Assembly (NCBI GenBank): GCA_037176705.1
Contig: CM073890.1
Coordinates: 99,810,591-99,874,590, forward strand
Origin: Molossus alvarezi
Taxonomy: Eukaryota; Chordata; Mammalia; Chiroptera; Molossidae
Length of the DNA stretch: 64,000 nt
Direction of reading: 5' to 3'
Position 1 is the first letter of the stretch; every line of letters starts with the position of its first letter. The notes beneath the pieces were generated by a model. It saw nothing but the letters and a program-made list of their open reading frames with translations. It was not told where the DNA came from and made no database searches. Positions 19,217-31,168 of this stretch are shown here, one piece after another. A program made the translations under genes and the position numbers.

Positions 19217-19980
19217 CTGAGTTATATATTTTTATAATAACTAATAACCTTGTAGGGAAACTGTTTTCCTGAGTTCTGTGAGAAGCTCTAGCAAATTAAA
19301 CAAACCCAATGAGAAGGTGCCAGAACCTCTGTGGAATCTGATGCTAACTCCAGGTAGATAGTGTCAGATTGAATTGAATTATAGGACAAGCAGTTGGAGT
19401 CAAATAATTGCTTGGGATTGTTATTGGAGAAATGCGTGGATAAAATTTCTACATTGCTAGTGGGAGTGGGGTTCTTGAGGTACCACTGGAATAAGAATTC
19501 CTGGAGGCCCCCATGGGAGGATGAGATGTGATAGAAAGCTATATTTGCTTGGAATTCCATCTCTGGGTTTGCAAAGTCCCATTTTCCTTAAACCAGTCCT
19601 GGAAGAGGTACAGCTGGAGATTCAGCAGAGCTAGAAGCAAAGCCAGTGTCCAGAGCTTCTGTTTCATGGTAGAGTTGGGTCCGGCACAGCATCAGGCGAG
19701 TTCCAGTCCATCGGTCCCCATTGCGTGTGCTGGGGAGCAGGCCCCCTACTACAAGAGAGCCAGGAGCCCAGCACACAAGACAGGGAACTCCTTTGTTTAG
19801 GAGCTTACATATCTCAAATCTTCCCACACTTGAAGTGGTCATATCTGCTCTGGCCAATGACCTGTTTCCAGGTTTGACTGACAGGCAAGTACCTTTCCTA
19901 AATGACCTAGACTTAACTGCCTGTGCATCTATTCGGCCTTCCCTTTGTTCCTTTCCAGTTAATTAATAACCAGGTTCACT
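19217..19980 (-). other. Unidentified block: LTR-like end plus a short secretory-like ORF
   Basis: 19230-19330, read on the minus strand, resembles the 3' part of old mammalian LTRs ('AGAGCTTCTCACAGAACTCA', then an A/T-rich end). Further upstream on the minus strand a 42-codon frame (19667-19539) starts MKQKLWTLALLLALLNLQLY, a hydrophobic segment like a signal peptide, and stops after SKQI. A different minus-strand frame is open at 19560-19288 (90 codons). I recognise no family. Either an LTR element or a decayed gene copy is possible. Confidence 0.25.
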
Positions 19981-21403
19981 GCCACGGTATCAGTATGAGA
20001 AAAAGAATGCACACATTTGGTGTCCAGAAGGGTCAGAAGTGAAGCATTCTATGAATAGAGTGAATAGTAGAGAAGAAAAATGGGAGTTCTTTTTTCTTTT
20101 GAAATCTCTTCATAATGGCCTGTCTATTCTACTCAAGTTACTTTAACCATCTAAGACAATATATCATCCCACCCCAAATCCCCCCAGATAAAACCTCATG
20201 GGTTTAATACAAAGAGAACCCTATAATCAAATCAAAATAACTCATGGAATGCTGCCAATATTCTTTCTTGCTGATTCTATCTATGTTGGGTAAATCATTT
20301 AGAATGGATTTCTTATCTAGATAGACCACTCATGTTTGCCATTGTAGCTTCTGGAATTACTATTGTTTTAATATGTTGCATGTTGGTTTTAACTTCTGGA
20401 TTGTACTTTCTTAGTGTAGGAGAGCTAGGCTTAGATGACAGCCACAAATAAGAGGTGTTAGTTCTTGCTTCCTCTGCAGTCAGTCAGGGCACCCCATCTC
20501 CTCCCAGCCAGAGACCTGATAACTCTTTATTTTACTTGTTATAAATAAATTAATCAGTATCATGGTTTTATTCAATGGTAAAAGATCATACTTTGTCTTC
20601 CATAAATAGGTGAGTCATGTATATAGGAAATACTGATGGAAAATGTTCCTTGATAAGTACGTAAGAAGTAAGGGATAAAACGTATTTGTATGTTCAAATA
20701 TTCCTGTGCTTAAAAGACAAAGAATTGAATGGATAGAAACAAAGTCTGCAGTAGCACAATCAATATAATGCTAATTAATGCTTATTACTTTTTTCATTCC
20801 TTTTTTAAAATTTTATTTGAAAATCCAGCTTAACAACCAACAGATATGGTGAGCTATTTATTTTAATGATTATCACAATAAGGAAACTAATGGAGAAGGA
20901 AAGAACCAAAGAAAAATATTGATGAAAACATTGGGTACATAAGAAAATCACTCCACTTGCATCGATCCAATTCATTCTTCTATGCTTGACAGAGACCATT
21001 CAATAATCAGAATTATCCATCTATCATGTTGACATTGCCCTTTGGAGAGTAATTAACAGTACTAATTTATGTCATTTATTTAGCACATCAGGAGGTTTCA
21101 GAACTCACATATCCTTTAGAACATCTGTATATTTTAACACTACATCTATAGATGCATTTAATTTACATTTTATCAATGTGATATGACTAGCATATTTTAA
21201 GAAATTATTTTTTTCAAAATGGAACTTAGCTTCTTTTCAAGTTATATTTTTTGAGGAAGTTTAAAAAAGGGTTTTTAAGATTCTAAGTGAGGTGAACTTT
21301 TTTCTCTTTTCTAAACAGCATATATAAGGCTGTCTCTTGTGAGAAATGGACCCATGGAGCTTACTAGGAGATTGTGTTGAAAAAATCTTTAGACGGTCCT
21401 GGG
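19981..21403. other. Unique AT-rich DNA, nothing recognised
   Basis: No repeat or coding signal recognised. Confidence 0.45.
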
Positions 21404-21690
21404 CAGCGCCGTCCAATAGAAATGCGACATGAGCCACATATACAATTTTAAGTTATCTAGTGGTCACATTAAAAAATACAAAGAATAAGATAAAACTAAT
21501 TCGATAAAAAATAACCTAATATAAATTATTTGTCTTTCAACTTCTAATCAATATAAAAGATGATAGATATTTTACTTTTTTTGTACTAAGTCTTAGAAAT
21601 CTGTTCTGTTTTTCACCTTTCAGTGCATCTCAATTTGGAACACCAAATATTTCAAGTGCTCAACAATCACATGAACTGGATGGTGTGAGT
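21404..21690 (+). mobile_element. Charlie-group non-autonomous hAT fossil (MER1-type)
   Basis: Starts CAGCGCCGTCCAATAGAAAT at 21404, followed by GAGCCACATATACAATTTTA, TAGTGGTCACATTAAAAAAT and, near the right end, 'TTTCAAGTGCTCAACAATCA'. This is the order of a common eutherian hAT-Charlie element. The right terminal repeat is lost. Confidence 0.75.
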
Positions 21691-22735
21691 CTGGGGGTGT
21701 TGTTGTGCCTTTAAGAACAACTTCCAGAAACACGACTCAGAACCGGTTTGCCAAGAGAACTTTTGCCTCTGCCACTGTCAGGAAGCAAAGGTATCGGAGA
21801 CATGCTTTGCCAATTCTGATTGCAGAATTATACAACCTTGGATACAATAGACGTTTGAGGGAGTCATTAGTTAGCCTGTTGGTTTGTGCTGAACACTGCC
21901 TTGATTGTATTCCAGGGATCATAGCAGTGTAATGTCATATTCCTATGGAAGAAAGGAAGGACAGATTGCACAACAGTTAGACTGCTACTGTTCACCCCTC
22001 CGGCCTGGGAGGTAGAGTTTGGAGGTTCTGAATAGCACTGGGAATATAGGAATTGCCTAAGATTTCTTTGGCATTAGTCAACTTGCTTTGATCAATATCA
22101 TTTTTAAAAAATTACTTGAAATGATCTGGTCTAGGCATACTTTTGAAACTTGAAGACTAGCAGTATTTAATTACGGATGTTTGAGCTCTGCCCAGTAAAG
22201 GATTGACCACCTGTCCTGGTTTTAAAAAGGAAAGTCTGCCTTCAAGGAAGCCCCCGTCCTTGTCTCTGCTGAGACCATCTGAAAGAATGAGCCCGGAGTG
22301 AAAGGCAATACCCTTAAATCCAGTTTCTTTCACAGAGCTCCTAACTTTCATAAAGTCTTATCTTGGATAGTCTCCAGATATAAGGTGTTCAGACAATAGA
22401 ATATACTTTCCTTATAAAGGCTTTTCAGTTTTATTCTATCTCTGCATGTAGATTGAAATCGTCTCTCTGTGGACTTGTTCTCATAGTAGCCCAAAGCAGC
22501 CAATACACACAGTATTCTGAGGCTTCCCAGATATTTCTTCTAACACTGTGGCCTTGGTCAATGCATGGTCTACATTCTAAGATATTTTTAGGGTCATTTT
22601 TATAAGTTATTTTTTGAATAAATAAGGGAGATTCATTTTCTAGCTTTCCACATGTGACTAGGTCCATGCCCCATGTTTAATGGTGCAACATTCTACAAAC
22701 AGTAGATTTGAGGAGCAAGTCAAGCCCTCAGCCAC
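21691..22735. other. Unique DNA, nothing recognised
   Basis: A 75-codon plus-strand frame at 21705-21932 and a 61-codon minus-strand frame overlap each other; neither has a recognised domain. Confidence 0.45.
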
Positions 22736-22990
22736 AGAGAAATATGTAACCTAGAGGAGACGTAAATTTCTCTCCTGATTCCAGAGAAGTGACCCCTTCT
22801 CTGAGGTTTGAAGGATGAATAATATGCTTAAACTTGGGATGGAGGAAAAATGGTGAATCGTGTTCACCCAAACATGTGAATTTGGGGGCAACCTTACCAT
22901 TCAGTCCATAACACTCTTCCCACAACTTCTGTCAACAGCAATCACATTCACCAATTTTTTATGGTTTTACTTTTTACCAATCAGGAGATG
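22736..22990 (-). mobile_element. MaLR LTR relic with adjoining internal sequence, minus strand
   Basis: 'TTGGGGGCAACCTTACCATT' (22880) and 'CATTCAGTCCATAACACTCT' (22896) match the reversed 5' end of a MaLR LTR. The next 70 bases (22920-22990) match 24165-24240, which lie at the same place beside the better-preserved MaLR copy. Confidence 0.5.
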
Positions 22991-23790
22991 GAGGGCCTGC
23001 TAAGAAGAAGAATGGAATAGATATATGTGGCAGGATGGCACTACTGTGTATAAAGTTATATAAGTTTCTGTTTTTTACTTTTTTGGTGTGTAACATTTAA
23101 GGTGGACTTCTCATGCAAGGGAAGTGAGGAGTTGGAAGAAACCCTGTCACAGAGGGACTTTATCCAGGAATTCACGGTTAAGACCAGATCTGTTTATTCA
23201 ACACATTTAATTTCCTAAGGAAAGACATCTTATCCAAAAAGTAGCAAAAGTTTTATATTTTTTGTATTATAAGAAGGAATACAAAAAAAATAAAGTAGGA
23301 ATTCAGATCTTTTTAAAAATTAGCAGCCATTTTTCAGTTTGTGGACATGCTGGTGGTCGTGTGGACATTACTTGTAGATGTTCCCCACAGAAAGCCCCTA
23401 CAAGCTTATTAAAGTGAAGCTGCAAGTCCTAAGGAAGGAGTGAGACAACTTCATTGCAGACATCAGATAGTTCATGAAAAATGGGAATAGATATGTATAT
23501 GAGCTAAATTTTTTCTGGTGATTTGATTGCTTGTCTGGAAGGGTTTTACATTTCGGGCCGACAGTAGAAAACCAGTTACTCTACGGTTATCCGAAAGTCT
23601 ACTTGTGGTTAAATACTTTTCCAACTTTGAAGTTTTAACTACTTAAAAGTAAACTAAAATTTTTGAATTACCAAATCTGTGATTATTACTAGTTCTCATA
23701 CTATAGGACTGGCATTCAAAAGAAAGTTGATAACTGTGCAGATTTTTCTCTCTGCCTACCTCTTTTATGATCTAAATAAATAAAATATAT
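22991..23790. other. Unique DNA, nothing recognised
   Basis: No repeat or coding signal recognised. Confidence 0.45.
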
Positions 23791-23794
23791 GATC

Positions 23795-24245
23795 TCTGTC
23801 TTAGTTCAGATGCTAAAATTGAATACCATAGATTGTGTGGCTTATAACCAACAGAAATTTTTCACAGTGCTGGTGGCAAGAAGTTCAAGATCAGGATGCC
23901 AGGATAGTAAGTTTCTGGTGAGATCTCTCTCAGTGTATAGACAGGTGTCTTCTCCCTGGATCCTCAGACGGCAGAAAGAGGAGGAGATAGCGCTCTGGCT
24001 TCTTCTAATAAGGGCACGAATCCCTCTAATGGGGGCTCCACCCTCATGATGTAATTACCTCCTGAAGACCTCATCTCCTAATATCTTCATATTGAGGATT
24101 AGATTTCAACATATGGATTTAGGGGTAATATAAACATTCAGTCCCAAACATTCCTCTGATAGTTTTTATTAACATCAACTACCTTCACCAGTTTTTATGA
24201 TTCTATTTTTTACCATTCATAATGTAGTACGTTTTAATCTCTGTC
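23795..24245 (-). mobile_element. MaLR LTR (MLT1/MST-like), minus strand, plus short internal piece
   Basis: Reading rightward: 'TTGTGTGGCTTATAACCAAC' (23833), 'CAACAGAAATTTTTCACAGT' (23849), 'TAATAAGGGCACGAATCCCT' (24006), 'GGGGCTCCACCCTCATGATG' (24031), 'GATTAGATTTCAACATATGG' (24097) and 'CATTCAGTCCC' (24137). This is the reversed order of a MaLR (ERVL-type) LTR. 24165-24240 probably belongs to the internal part. Confidence 0.8.
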
Positions 24246-24600
24246 ACAAAATCAGGTGGTGAGTGAAAAAAAAAAAAAAGTGTCCAACTTGGGTAACTAC
24301 TTTTACTTTAGGAAAAGCTTTGCTTTTAAGAAAATCTCAATCCAACCATTTCAAAAAGTACATCTGAAATAAAAACACATTTTTATAGTGGATATAGTAC
24401 ATAAAAATGTAGCTAGATAATGTTTTGGGTAGCCACATGGTGCCTTTTATTTATCTTCCTATTTCTCTTCATAAGGGCTTCACATATATTATGTAGCTGT
24501 TACGTTAGGCTGCAGCAAGGAGAGAGAGGCCTACAGATCATGATCCTACATGAGTACTCATGCTTCCTGGATGCTCCCACAAGTTGCTGAGGTCTCTGAT
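24246..24600. other. Unique AT-rich DNA, nothing recognised
   Basis: Contains an A run at about 24267-24280. Confidence 0.5.
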
Positions 24601-24604
24601 AAAG

Positions 24605-24774
24605 AGAGGCTGGTGTGGCTCAGTGGCTGAATGTCGGCCGATGCCCAAGTTGTGGGCCCGATCCCCAGTGGGGGTCATGCAGGAAGTGGCCAATCGATGT
24701 TCTCTCTCATCAATATTTCTATTTCTCGCTCCTTCTCCCTTCCTCTCTCTAAAACCAATGAAAAACAAAAATTA
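24605..24774 (+). mobile_element. Ves-type SINE (type B) with B-box deletion
   Basis: 'GGCTGGTGTGGCTCAGTGGC' head, then a jump to 'GATGCCCAAGTTGTGGGCCC', body, CT tract and an A-rich tail. About 30-35 bases with the B box are missing, so this copy should not be transcribed by pol III. Confidence 0.87.
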
Positions 24775-27080
24775 AGAGAAGCATGTGATCTTCTTGGACA
24801 CAGAATCATAGCTGGAATCAAGAGATTTTTAGATTCTTGACTATGAACAGAAACAGCATAGAGATGGCAGAATTGAAAATGTCAAGTAAAGGAGGAAAAT
24901 CTGTTATCTCTGTAAAATTAGATGACAGATGACAAATACCTTAGAGCTTTGTAAATTACTCAGTTGCATACAGTCCTGATGGCTAAGGGAAGGAATCCCT
25001 CTAATTTTCTGTGAGTTCATCAGGATCGGGCTACCAAGTGAAAATTCATCTGATTTTTAGAAGATAAAGACAGGTGATATTTTTTGCATACCTGGTTTTG
25101 AAGCCTGGGAGTCATACTTCCTAAAATTAAGTATTGAACAGAAGTGGAAATTTCACTGCAAGATAGAAATATGGTGAAACTTCTTTTCCACGGAGGCATG
25201 TCATTTTTCTTCTGCATACTAGGTCTTTCCTTTGCAGCGGTAGGAATCAGCCCATTCTTGCCCAGCATGAAGGGCCTCTTGAGTCTGTATAAATAAATGC
25301 TCAGGGCAGGACCAGTTATTGAAAAGAGGTTCAAATCTTCTGAATTATTTAATGCTTCCTTCCAAAACCACCCAACAAAACAGAACACATAAAAAATGTT
25401 TTACATAAATTGAGTGTTTAACTCCTAAATTTCTGGATATTTCCCGAATTTTCAGAATGTCAGCAGAACTCTGTGCATGGTTTTGTATGGTCCCTTTAGC
25501 ACCAGCATTAGTAAACTCAAGGAGGGAGGGATGCAAACTAGAAAGTAACAGAAATAAGAGAGAAATGCAATATCGTCTACTGACATCCAAAAAGTGCTAT
25601 TTCAAAATTAAGCACAATTGAGAAGGCCATTCTGAATTGGTTTGTGTTCACAGATTTATAATTACATAATTTACTTGTCAAATGCTCATGAAGTTCAGTG
25701 AGTTGCTTTAAATGCAGATATACTATGGAGTCTGACAAATGGGACTTTAGCTATCAGTAATTTCTAGTCATTTTGACCTCCGGGAATTATTTATTTTGAT
25801 TGGTCTTTAGAGAGTAATAGAATAATACCCCATTTACATGATTGCTTTCAATTAAGCACACACAAACACCCCCCCCACACACACACACACCATGGAAAGT
25901 GCTTTGAATAATTCATGACACCCGCTTATGGTCCAGTACACAGCATCTTCACATTTCTGATCTCTTGAATCTGGAACTAATTTGTAAGTTCTATTATTAA
26001 GTCCAGATTTTATTTGTTAAATAAGGTTTGAAGAAGTAGATATGGGAGAAACGTTGTCTACTAAATAATATTCTGATGATTCATGATAATGTAAGTATTA
26101 ACTCAATCAAACTTATTCTTTATTTAAAATGAATATTTTTTTCTACTTTAAATACTAAGACAAACTTTGTTTTCTATTTGGGATGTTTTTTCTTTCTTCA
26201 TGTAGCCTTATTTGCAATAGTGAAAAAATTAGACAAATTGATCTATACTAGAAATAATTTTAAAGACTATTTGCCTTTATCTCAACATCAATATGGTATA
26301 GAACACAAATTAAATTATTATAATAATACATATGAATAAATATAGTAATTTATAATTTTTATGTCATAGTTTCAGTCCAATTCTTAATTTACTTTTTAGA
26401 CTAACAATATGCTAGTTGGTATGAAAATAGGCATTTTCATTTAGGAAGAAGAGTAAAGGTTAAATAATATTAGTAATGGACTAATATTCACATATATTTA
26501 AATGTGTGAAGAAAGAGAGCTAGCACATGTGATCTACATAAAATTTCAGCTCCTTTCAATTGCAAACATTTCTTGATTTCAATGAATATGCATATTTACA
26601 TAGTGAACACATTTAACATTTTCTATTTTCAGTAAGTTACTGCTTGTAACTATGTGGAAAGAAGAGAAGGCTTCATAATCATAAGACTAATATCTTTATT
26701 CCAGTGTTTATTTTTTAATATTAGTGTAAGGTGTAGTCATACGGGTGGAAAGTAGTAAATTGAACCAGATGTGTCTGAAGGCAAAGCCCACGCACCTTTG
26801 TCTTTCACTTGATACGCAAGAAAGGTAACTTTGAGCTAATTAGGAGTAGAAAGCCCACCGGTTTCCAGTGAAGTGCCCTGAATCAAGTGGCTTGCTCCTC
26901 CAACTGTAAGGACTGCACTGTTCCTGCCCTGGGTGTTGACCCTTATCTTTATTTGTAGTAAAGAAATGTACGTATTTCACTTGTGTCTCTGGGCACATCC
27001 CCGTACTGTTTTCATAACACATAATTAAGTTTGGGCTTAGAGGCATATTCCTTATAATTCCAAGGAATTTAGATTACCGA
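24775..27080. other. Unique AT-rich DNA with a short CA repeat
   Basis: A C run and (CA)n at 25856-25892. 25900-26040 weakly recalls a MIR 3' part on the minus strand. Minus-strand frames at 25388-25020 (122 codons) and 25590-25345 have no recognised domain. Confidence 0.4.
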
Positions 27081-27084
27081 GATT

Positions 27085-27285
27085 TTCTCAACGCCTCTGT
27101 TTCCTTAAGGGGGTGACAGTAGTACCTTCTGCGTGGGGCAGGTGTGACCAGTAAATGAGCAAATAGAGGCCCAGTAAGTGGAATTGTGACAAGCACATTG
27201 CAGGGCTTCATGGTTGCTCTTATTATCAATTGTATTGCTATTATTATCTCATCCAAAATAAGGACCCAGCTAATAGTTATTAGGA
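27085..27285 (+). mobile_element. MIR fragment, plus strand
   Basis: 'CAACGCCTCTGTTTCCTTAA' (27090), 'GTGACAGTAGTACCTTCTGC' (27113), 'ACCAGTAAATGAGCAAATAG' and a run ending in 'TTGTATTGCTATTATTATC' follow the 3' two thirds of a MIR. Confidence 0.6.
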
Positions 27286-28616
27286 AGAAAATACAAAAAG
27301 ATAACATTAAATGCAAACTACATAATATGGCTTTATAATACTAAGGGTTTTAAACTTGTATTGGTTTACATAGATAGCTAAAACAATGAAATTATAAATA
27401 TATATCTCTTTATTTTTTCTTTCAATTAAGAGTAATTTATGTGTATAAAAAATGTGTAATTATAAAAGCCAACAAGATTTGTGATTGCTGATATTCAAAT
27501 GACTTGATTTAAAACAACCCTTTTTTATATGATAGCTTACATCACCATATTCTTTGGGAAAAAAAATGTAATTCTAAGTTCCTCACAGACCCATTAATAT
27601 AATATAAAATGCTATTTTCCTTTATCTTCAATAAGCAATCCTGTTTTCTATCTGCACATGAAAGAAAATACAACAGAATGTTTCTTACCTTGTAGCTCCT
27701 ATTAGGATGGAAAAGCTTCATCAGAATCACTTACATGTCATTGAAGAGTACTGCTTTCTGTGACCCATGTTCAAAAGCAATTGACAGACACTGGTGCTAG
27801 CAACATGGAGACCCAAGTTTTGCTTTTTTTCTGGATAAATATTTCTGCTTACAAATATCACCTCTGAACTTGGTCCATATCCAGCCAGTCATTGGCACAG
27901 CTGGATGATACAGATCCACCCCACAACTCTAGATTTTATAGAAGAAAGTCCATGCTGGCAGAGAGGAAGATCCGCAAAACAGTGGAAAGAGAGGGAGCTG
28001 ATCACCCAGGCTCAGTTCTCCCTCACTAGTCGGGAAGTCACACTTCGTCCTCTGGAGACAATGGGTGTGAAGAGAAAATGACCAGGGGTAGGGGTCTCTG
28101 GAAGGTTCTGGACAGAAAACATAAAGCAGAGGAAAATCCCCTCACCCCTAAAAATCCACCATGAATACAATCAAATAATTTGATTAAAATAGGTAGCATT
28201 TTTATTTAGATTTCTTAGTTTCTGTTTTATGAAATTATAAAATAATTTACTTTTTTAAAGAAACATTTCAGGTTACAGTGTTGAATAATTAACACTGAAA
28301 AGCACTAATATTTACTCTGAAACCCAATCTTGTCTCAAATTCTCAGGACGTTATTAAGCGTATCACTTCATAATTAGCCATAACTTTCAAAGATGTAAAC
28401 TAAAGAAAGCAGGATATAAAAATCAATAGTTCCTTTAAACCCATAAGTTTTTTTAAAAGTAATACCAAGAAATAAGACATCACTTTCAGTAATCTGAAAA
28501 TGATAGCATAAATTATGTAAGCAACCACAGATTTAACAGAATTATGTCATGTTTTTCATTCAAAGGTCCTTGGTTAGTATAGCAAAACTCTATTTTTTAT
28601 ATTAATTGTTCTGAAA
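27286..28616. other. Unique DNA, nothing recognised
   Basis: A short GC-richer block at 27860-28140 has no recognised identity. Confidence 0.45.
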
Positions 28617-28822
28617 GAGTTTGACTTTCCCCCAAAGGGACATTTTTAATGCCTGCAGATAGCTTTTGCTGTCACAAATGGTTGGGGGGAGGGGTGTTAT
28701 GGTCACCCAGAAGACAGATGCCGTGGATTCCTCATATTTCACCAAATTCAAAGCGCAGACGCCCTAACAAAGAATTGTCGTCTGTCCAAAAACGTCAATG
28801 GCGCTGAGGATGAGAAACCCTG
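28617..28822 (+). mobile_element. MER5A-like hAT fossil, plus strand
   Basis: 'CCCCCAAAGGGACATTTTTA' (28629), 'GCTGTCACAAATGGTTGGGG' (28668), 'ACAAAGAATTGTCGTCTGTC' (28768), 'GTCAATGGCGCTGAGGATGA' (28794) and terminal AGAAACCCTG ending at 28822. It is followed by TTCTAGAT, close to the hAT target consensus nTCTAGAn. Confidence 0.8.
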
Positions 28823-28830
28823 TTCTAGAT

Positions 28831-30082
28831 GAAGGTTACATGTCAGGTTTGTATTGTTAATACGCCTTATTTAAAAAATCAAACTGGCTGATTTGTACTT
28901 TCAACTTTTTCTTTATCAGGTGAAAAAATACACAAGGACTAAAATTAAGCAGTGCAAAACTGCTGCATTAGAGTTTTAAAAAATTAATTATTCTGAATTT
29001 ATGCATCGATCTTTCTTCTTTTCCTACTATTAGAAGCATTGCTTTTCTCCTGTCCAGTTTGTTTGTTGGCATGTTTTGTATGTATTTACATTTTGTTCTT
29101 TATCTTGATATGAAATAGTAATTTAAACCTACATATCCCTAATAGTTTGCCTGGTCCCTCTTTTTATTTTTATTTTTTGTGATGTTATTTTCATATACTA
29201 TTTAGAAAACATTGCAAGTGAATTAAATAACTAATAATTACATTGTGCTATTTGACTATATTGGTATTGCTGTAATTACAGACAAAAAATAAAAGAAACA
29301 CATTAAAGTCACAAAACTAGTTATAATTTAATGGACACTTTAATATACATAGAAGCAGAAACTAGTCAGGAATTATAGAGATAAAATGTTACTCAAACAT
29401 GACAATAAAATTTGATCTTATAATATTCAACACATTATAGGTAAAATTATTATCACAAATTATTTTGACTATAAAATGCTTAAAAAACAGCTTATGAGTT
29501 GACTTTTTACTTTACACTTTCTACTTTACTCTGACAAAATGAGTACTTTCTAAGTAATTTGAATTAAGGTAATTTTGGAACAAGCTAATTTCTCAGTAGC
29601 TATTTAAAACATGAAATTTTATCCATGAATCTGAGAAAAATTCAGTCTAAACATCCTGTTTAACAAATTTAGGACACTTTCATCATTGTCACATTTTACT
29701 CTTGTCTTAGATTTTTGTACCTTACTAGGAAAATATAATGACAAAATAGTAAAATAAAAAGTGAAGTACCTGAAAAACATAAGGCTTAAATAGCGTTCTT
29801 AAGGTCACAGAACTAGTAATGGGGAGAGAAAAATGTGAACCAAGGGAGTCAGGCTGCCAAAGCTGTGCATAGTGATGTTCATAAAGAGGTTGACAGACAA
29901 AACAATATTTACAACATATAATAAGTATTAAAATTCCTAACAGTTAAGGGGAAAAGATGAGCATAGAAAATTAAACACAGGTCATTGACAAAACATGTCA
30001 TTTATGATGAAGAAGAAAAATTAGAAAATGAAGAAAAACAAAAAGTGCAATCTCAATAAGTCAATTTAAATTAAAATGATGA
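28831..30082. other. Unique AT-rich DNA, nothing recognised
   Basis: No repeat or coding signal recognised. Confidence 0.45.
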
Positions 30083-30534
30083 TGTAGTAGAATAAGTAAT
30101 GGACCCCAAAGATGTCTATGTCGTTATCCTTAGAATCCATAACTGTTAAATATCACACACAAAAAAATGGGTATTTGCAGATGTGGTTAAATTAAAATCT
30201 TGACATGGAAAGAATATCCTGAATTATTCAGGTGGTCCCAGTACAGTCACATGAACATTTATAAGAGAGAGGTAGAGGGAGATTTTTCAATAATGTGACC
30301 CATGAGGCAGAGATTGAAGAGATGTGACCACAAGCCAAGGAATGCCACAACGCAAAGAACGGAGTGGAGAGTCTCAGGGGGGAGTGATACATGCTGAAGA
30401 CTTGGTTGCAGCCCAGTGATACTAATTTCAGACTTCTGTCCTCCGAGTCTGTGATATAAGCAATTTCTGCTGTTAAGCCTTCAGTTCTTTTGTAGATAAT
30501 TTGTTATAGCAGCAACAGGAAACTCATTCGGATA
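30083..30534 (+). mobile_element. MaLR LTR (MLT1-like), plus strand
   Basis: Starts TGTAGTAGAATAAGTAATGG at 30083; then 'CCCCAAAGATGTCTATGTCG', 'GTATTTGCAGATGTGGTTAA', 'CACAAGCCAAGGAATGCCAC', 'CAGACTTCTGTCCTCCGAGT' and an end 'GCAGCAACAGGAAACTCATT'. The order is that of an ERVL-MaLR LTR over its full length of about 450 bp. Confidence 0.82.
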
Positions 30535-30692
30535 GCATAATCACTTTTTACTCATCAGACTTTAATCAAACAAGTGTAAGATTAACATGACTTGATAGTG
30601 TCTAGAAGTAGAGCCATCCACATTTAGGAATTTATGTAGAATTATATATTATTTTGAACTAAACTGATTGTATAATAAAAATGTGAGAATAA

Positions 30693-30700
30693 CTTTAGAT
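30693..30700. repeat. hAT target-site duplication, left copy
   Basis: CTTTAGAT; matches CTCTCGAT at 31161-31168 in 6 of 8 bases and fits the hAT consensus nTCTAGAn. Confidence 0.6.
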
Positions 30701-31160
30701 CAGTGATTTTCTACCCTTTCCATCTCACGGCACATATAATGACTAAAATCCTGTGGCACACCAAAAATATGTATTATAGTTTTTGCTGATCTGACAAAAA
30801 AATCAATAAAATTTGATTGATTTACAAAAATAAATAAAAATTACCTACCCTTTTTGCTCCAAAGTGACTGCTTAAAAAATCAGGTGCCTATACTTACATA
30901 TAAGGATTTCTGGTACCAATCAGAAACAGCCTTATTATGTGGTGTGACCAATAAGATGCAACTCTTCTGTATGACATATATTTATTGTTCAAGACAGGGC
31001 ATTCACACTGGACAACTATTGTTGGGTTGACTGTTGTCATTTTCTTTATTTGGCAATCTAAGGGAAAAGAGGTAAGTGCCCTGACTCATGAGGTATCGCC
31101 TGCTAGAAAGATTCTTGCAGCATGTCAGTGTGCAGGCGGTACACCAGTTAAAAATCGCTG
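30701..31160 (+). mobile_element. Non-autonomous hAT transposon, 460 bp, copy 1
   Basis: Left end CAGTGATTTTCTACCCTTTC; right end, read inward on the other strand, CAGCGATTTTTAACTGGTGT. These are imperfect terminal inverted repeats with the CAGnG start of hAT elements. Internal landmarks are 'GGCACATATAATGACTAAAA', 'GCTGATCTGACAAAAAAATC', 'ATTGTTGGGTTGACTGTTGT', 'TATTTGGCAATCTAAGGGAA', and 'GGTACACCAGTTAAAAATCG' at the right end. A second, shorter copy with the same landmarks lies at 42751-43000 on the other strand. No transposase is encoded. Middle bases about 30800-30980 look like added sequence compared with the second copy. Confidence 0.82.
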
Positions 31161-31168
31161 CTCTCGAT
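31161..31168. repeat. hAT target-site duplication, right copy
   Basis: CTCTCGAT; see 30693-30700. Confidence 0.6.

Noticed and set aside
27805..27860. ATG followed by a hydrophobic leader-like peptide (METQVLLFFW)
   Set aside because: Stops soon after, with no donor site in frame and no downstream V-type exon recognised.
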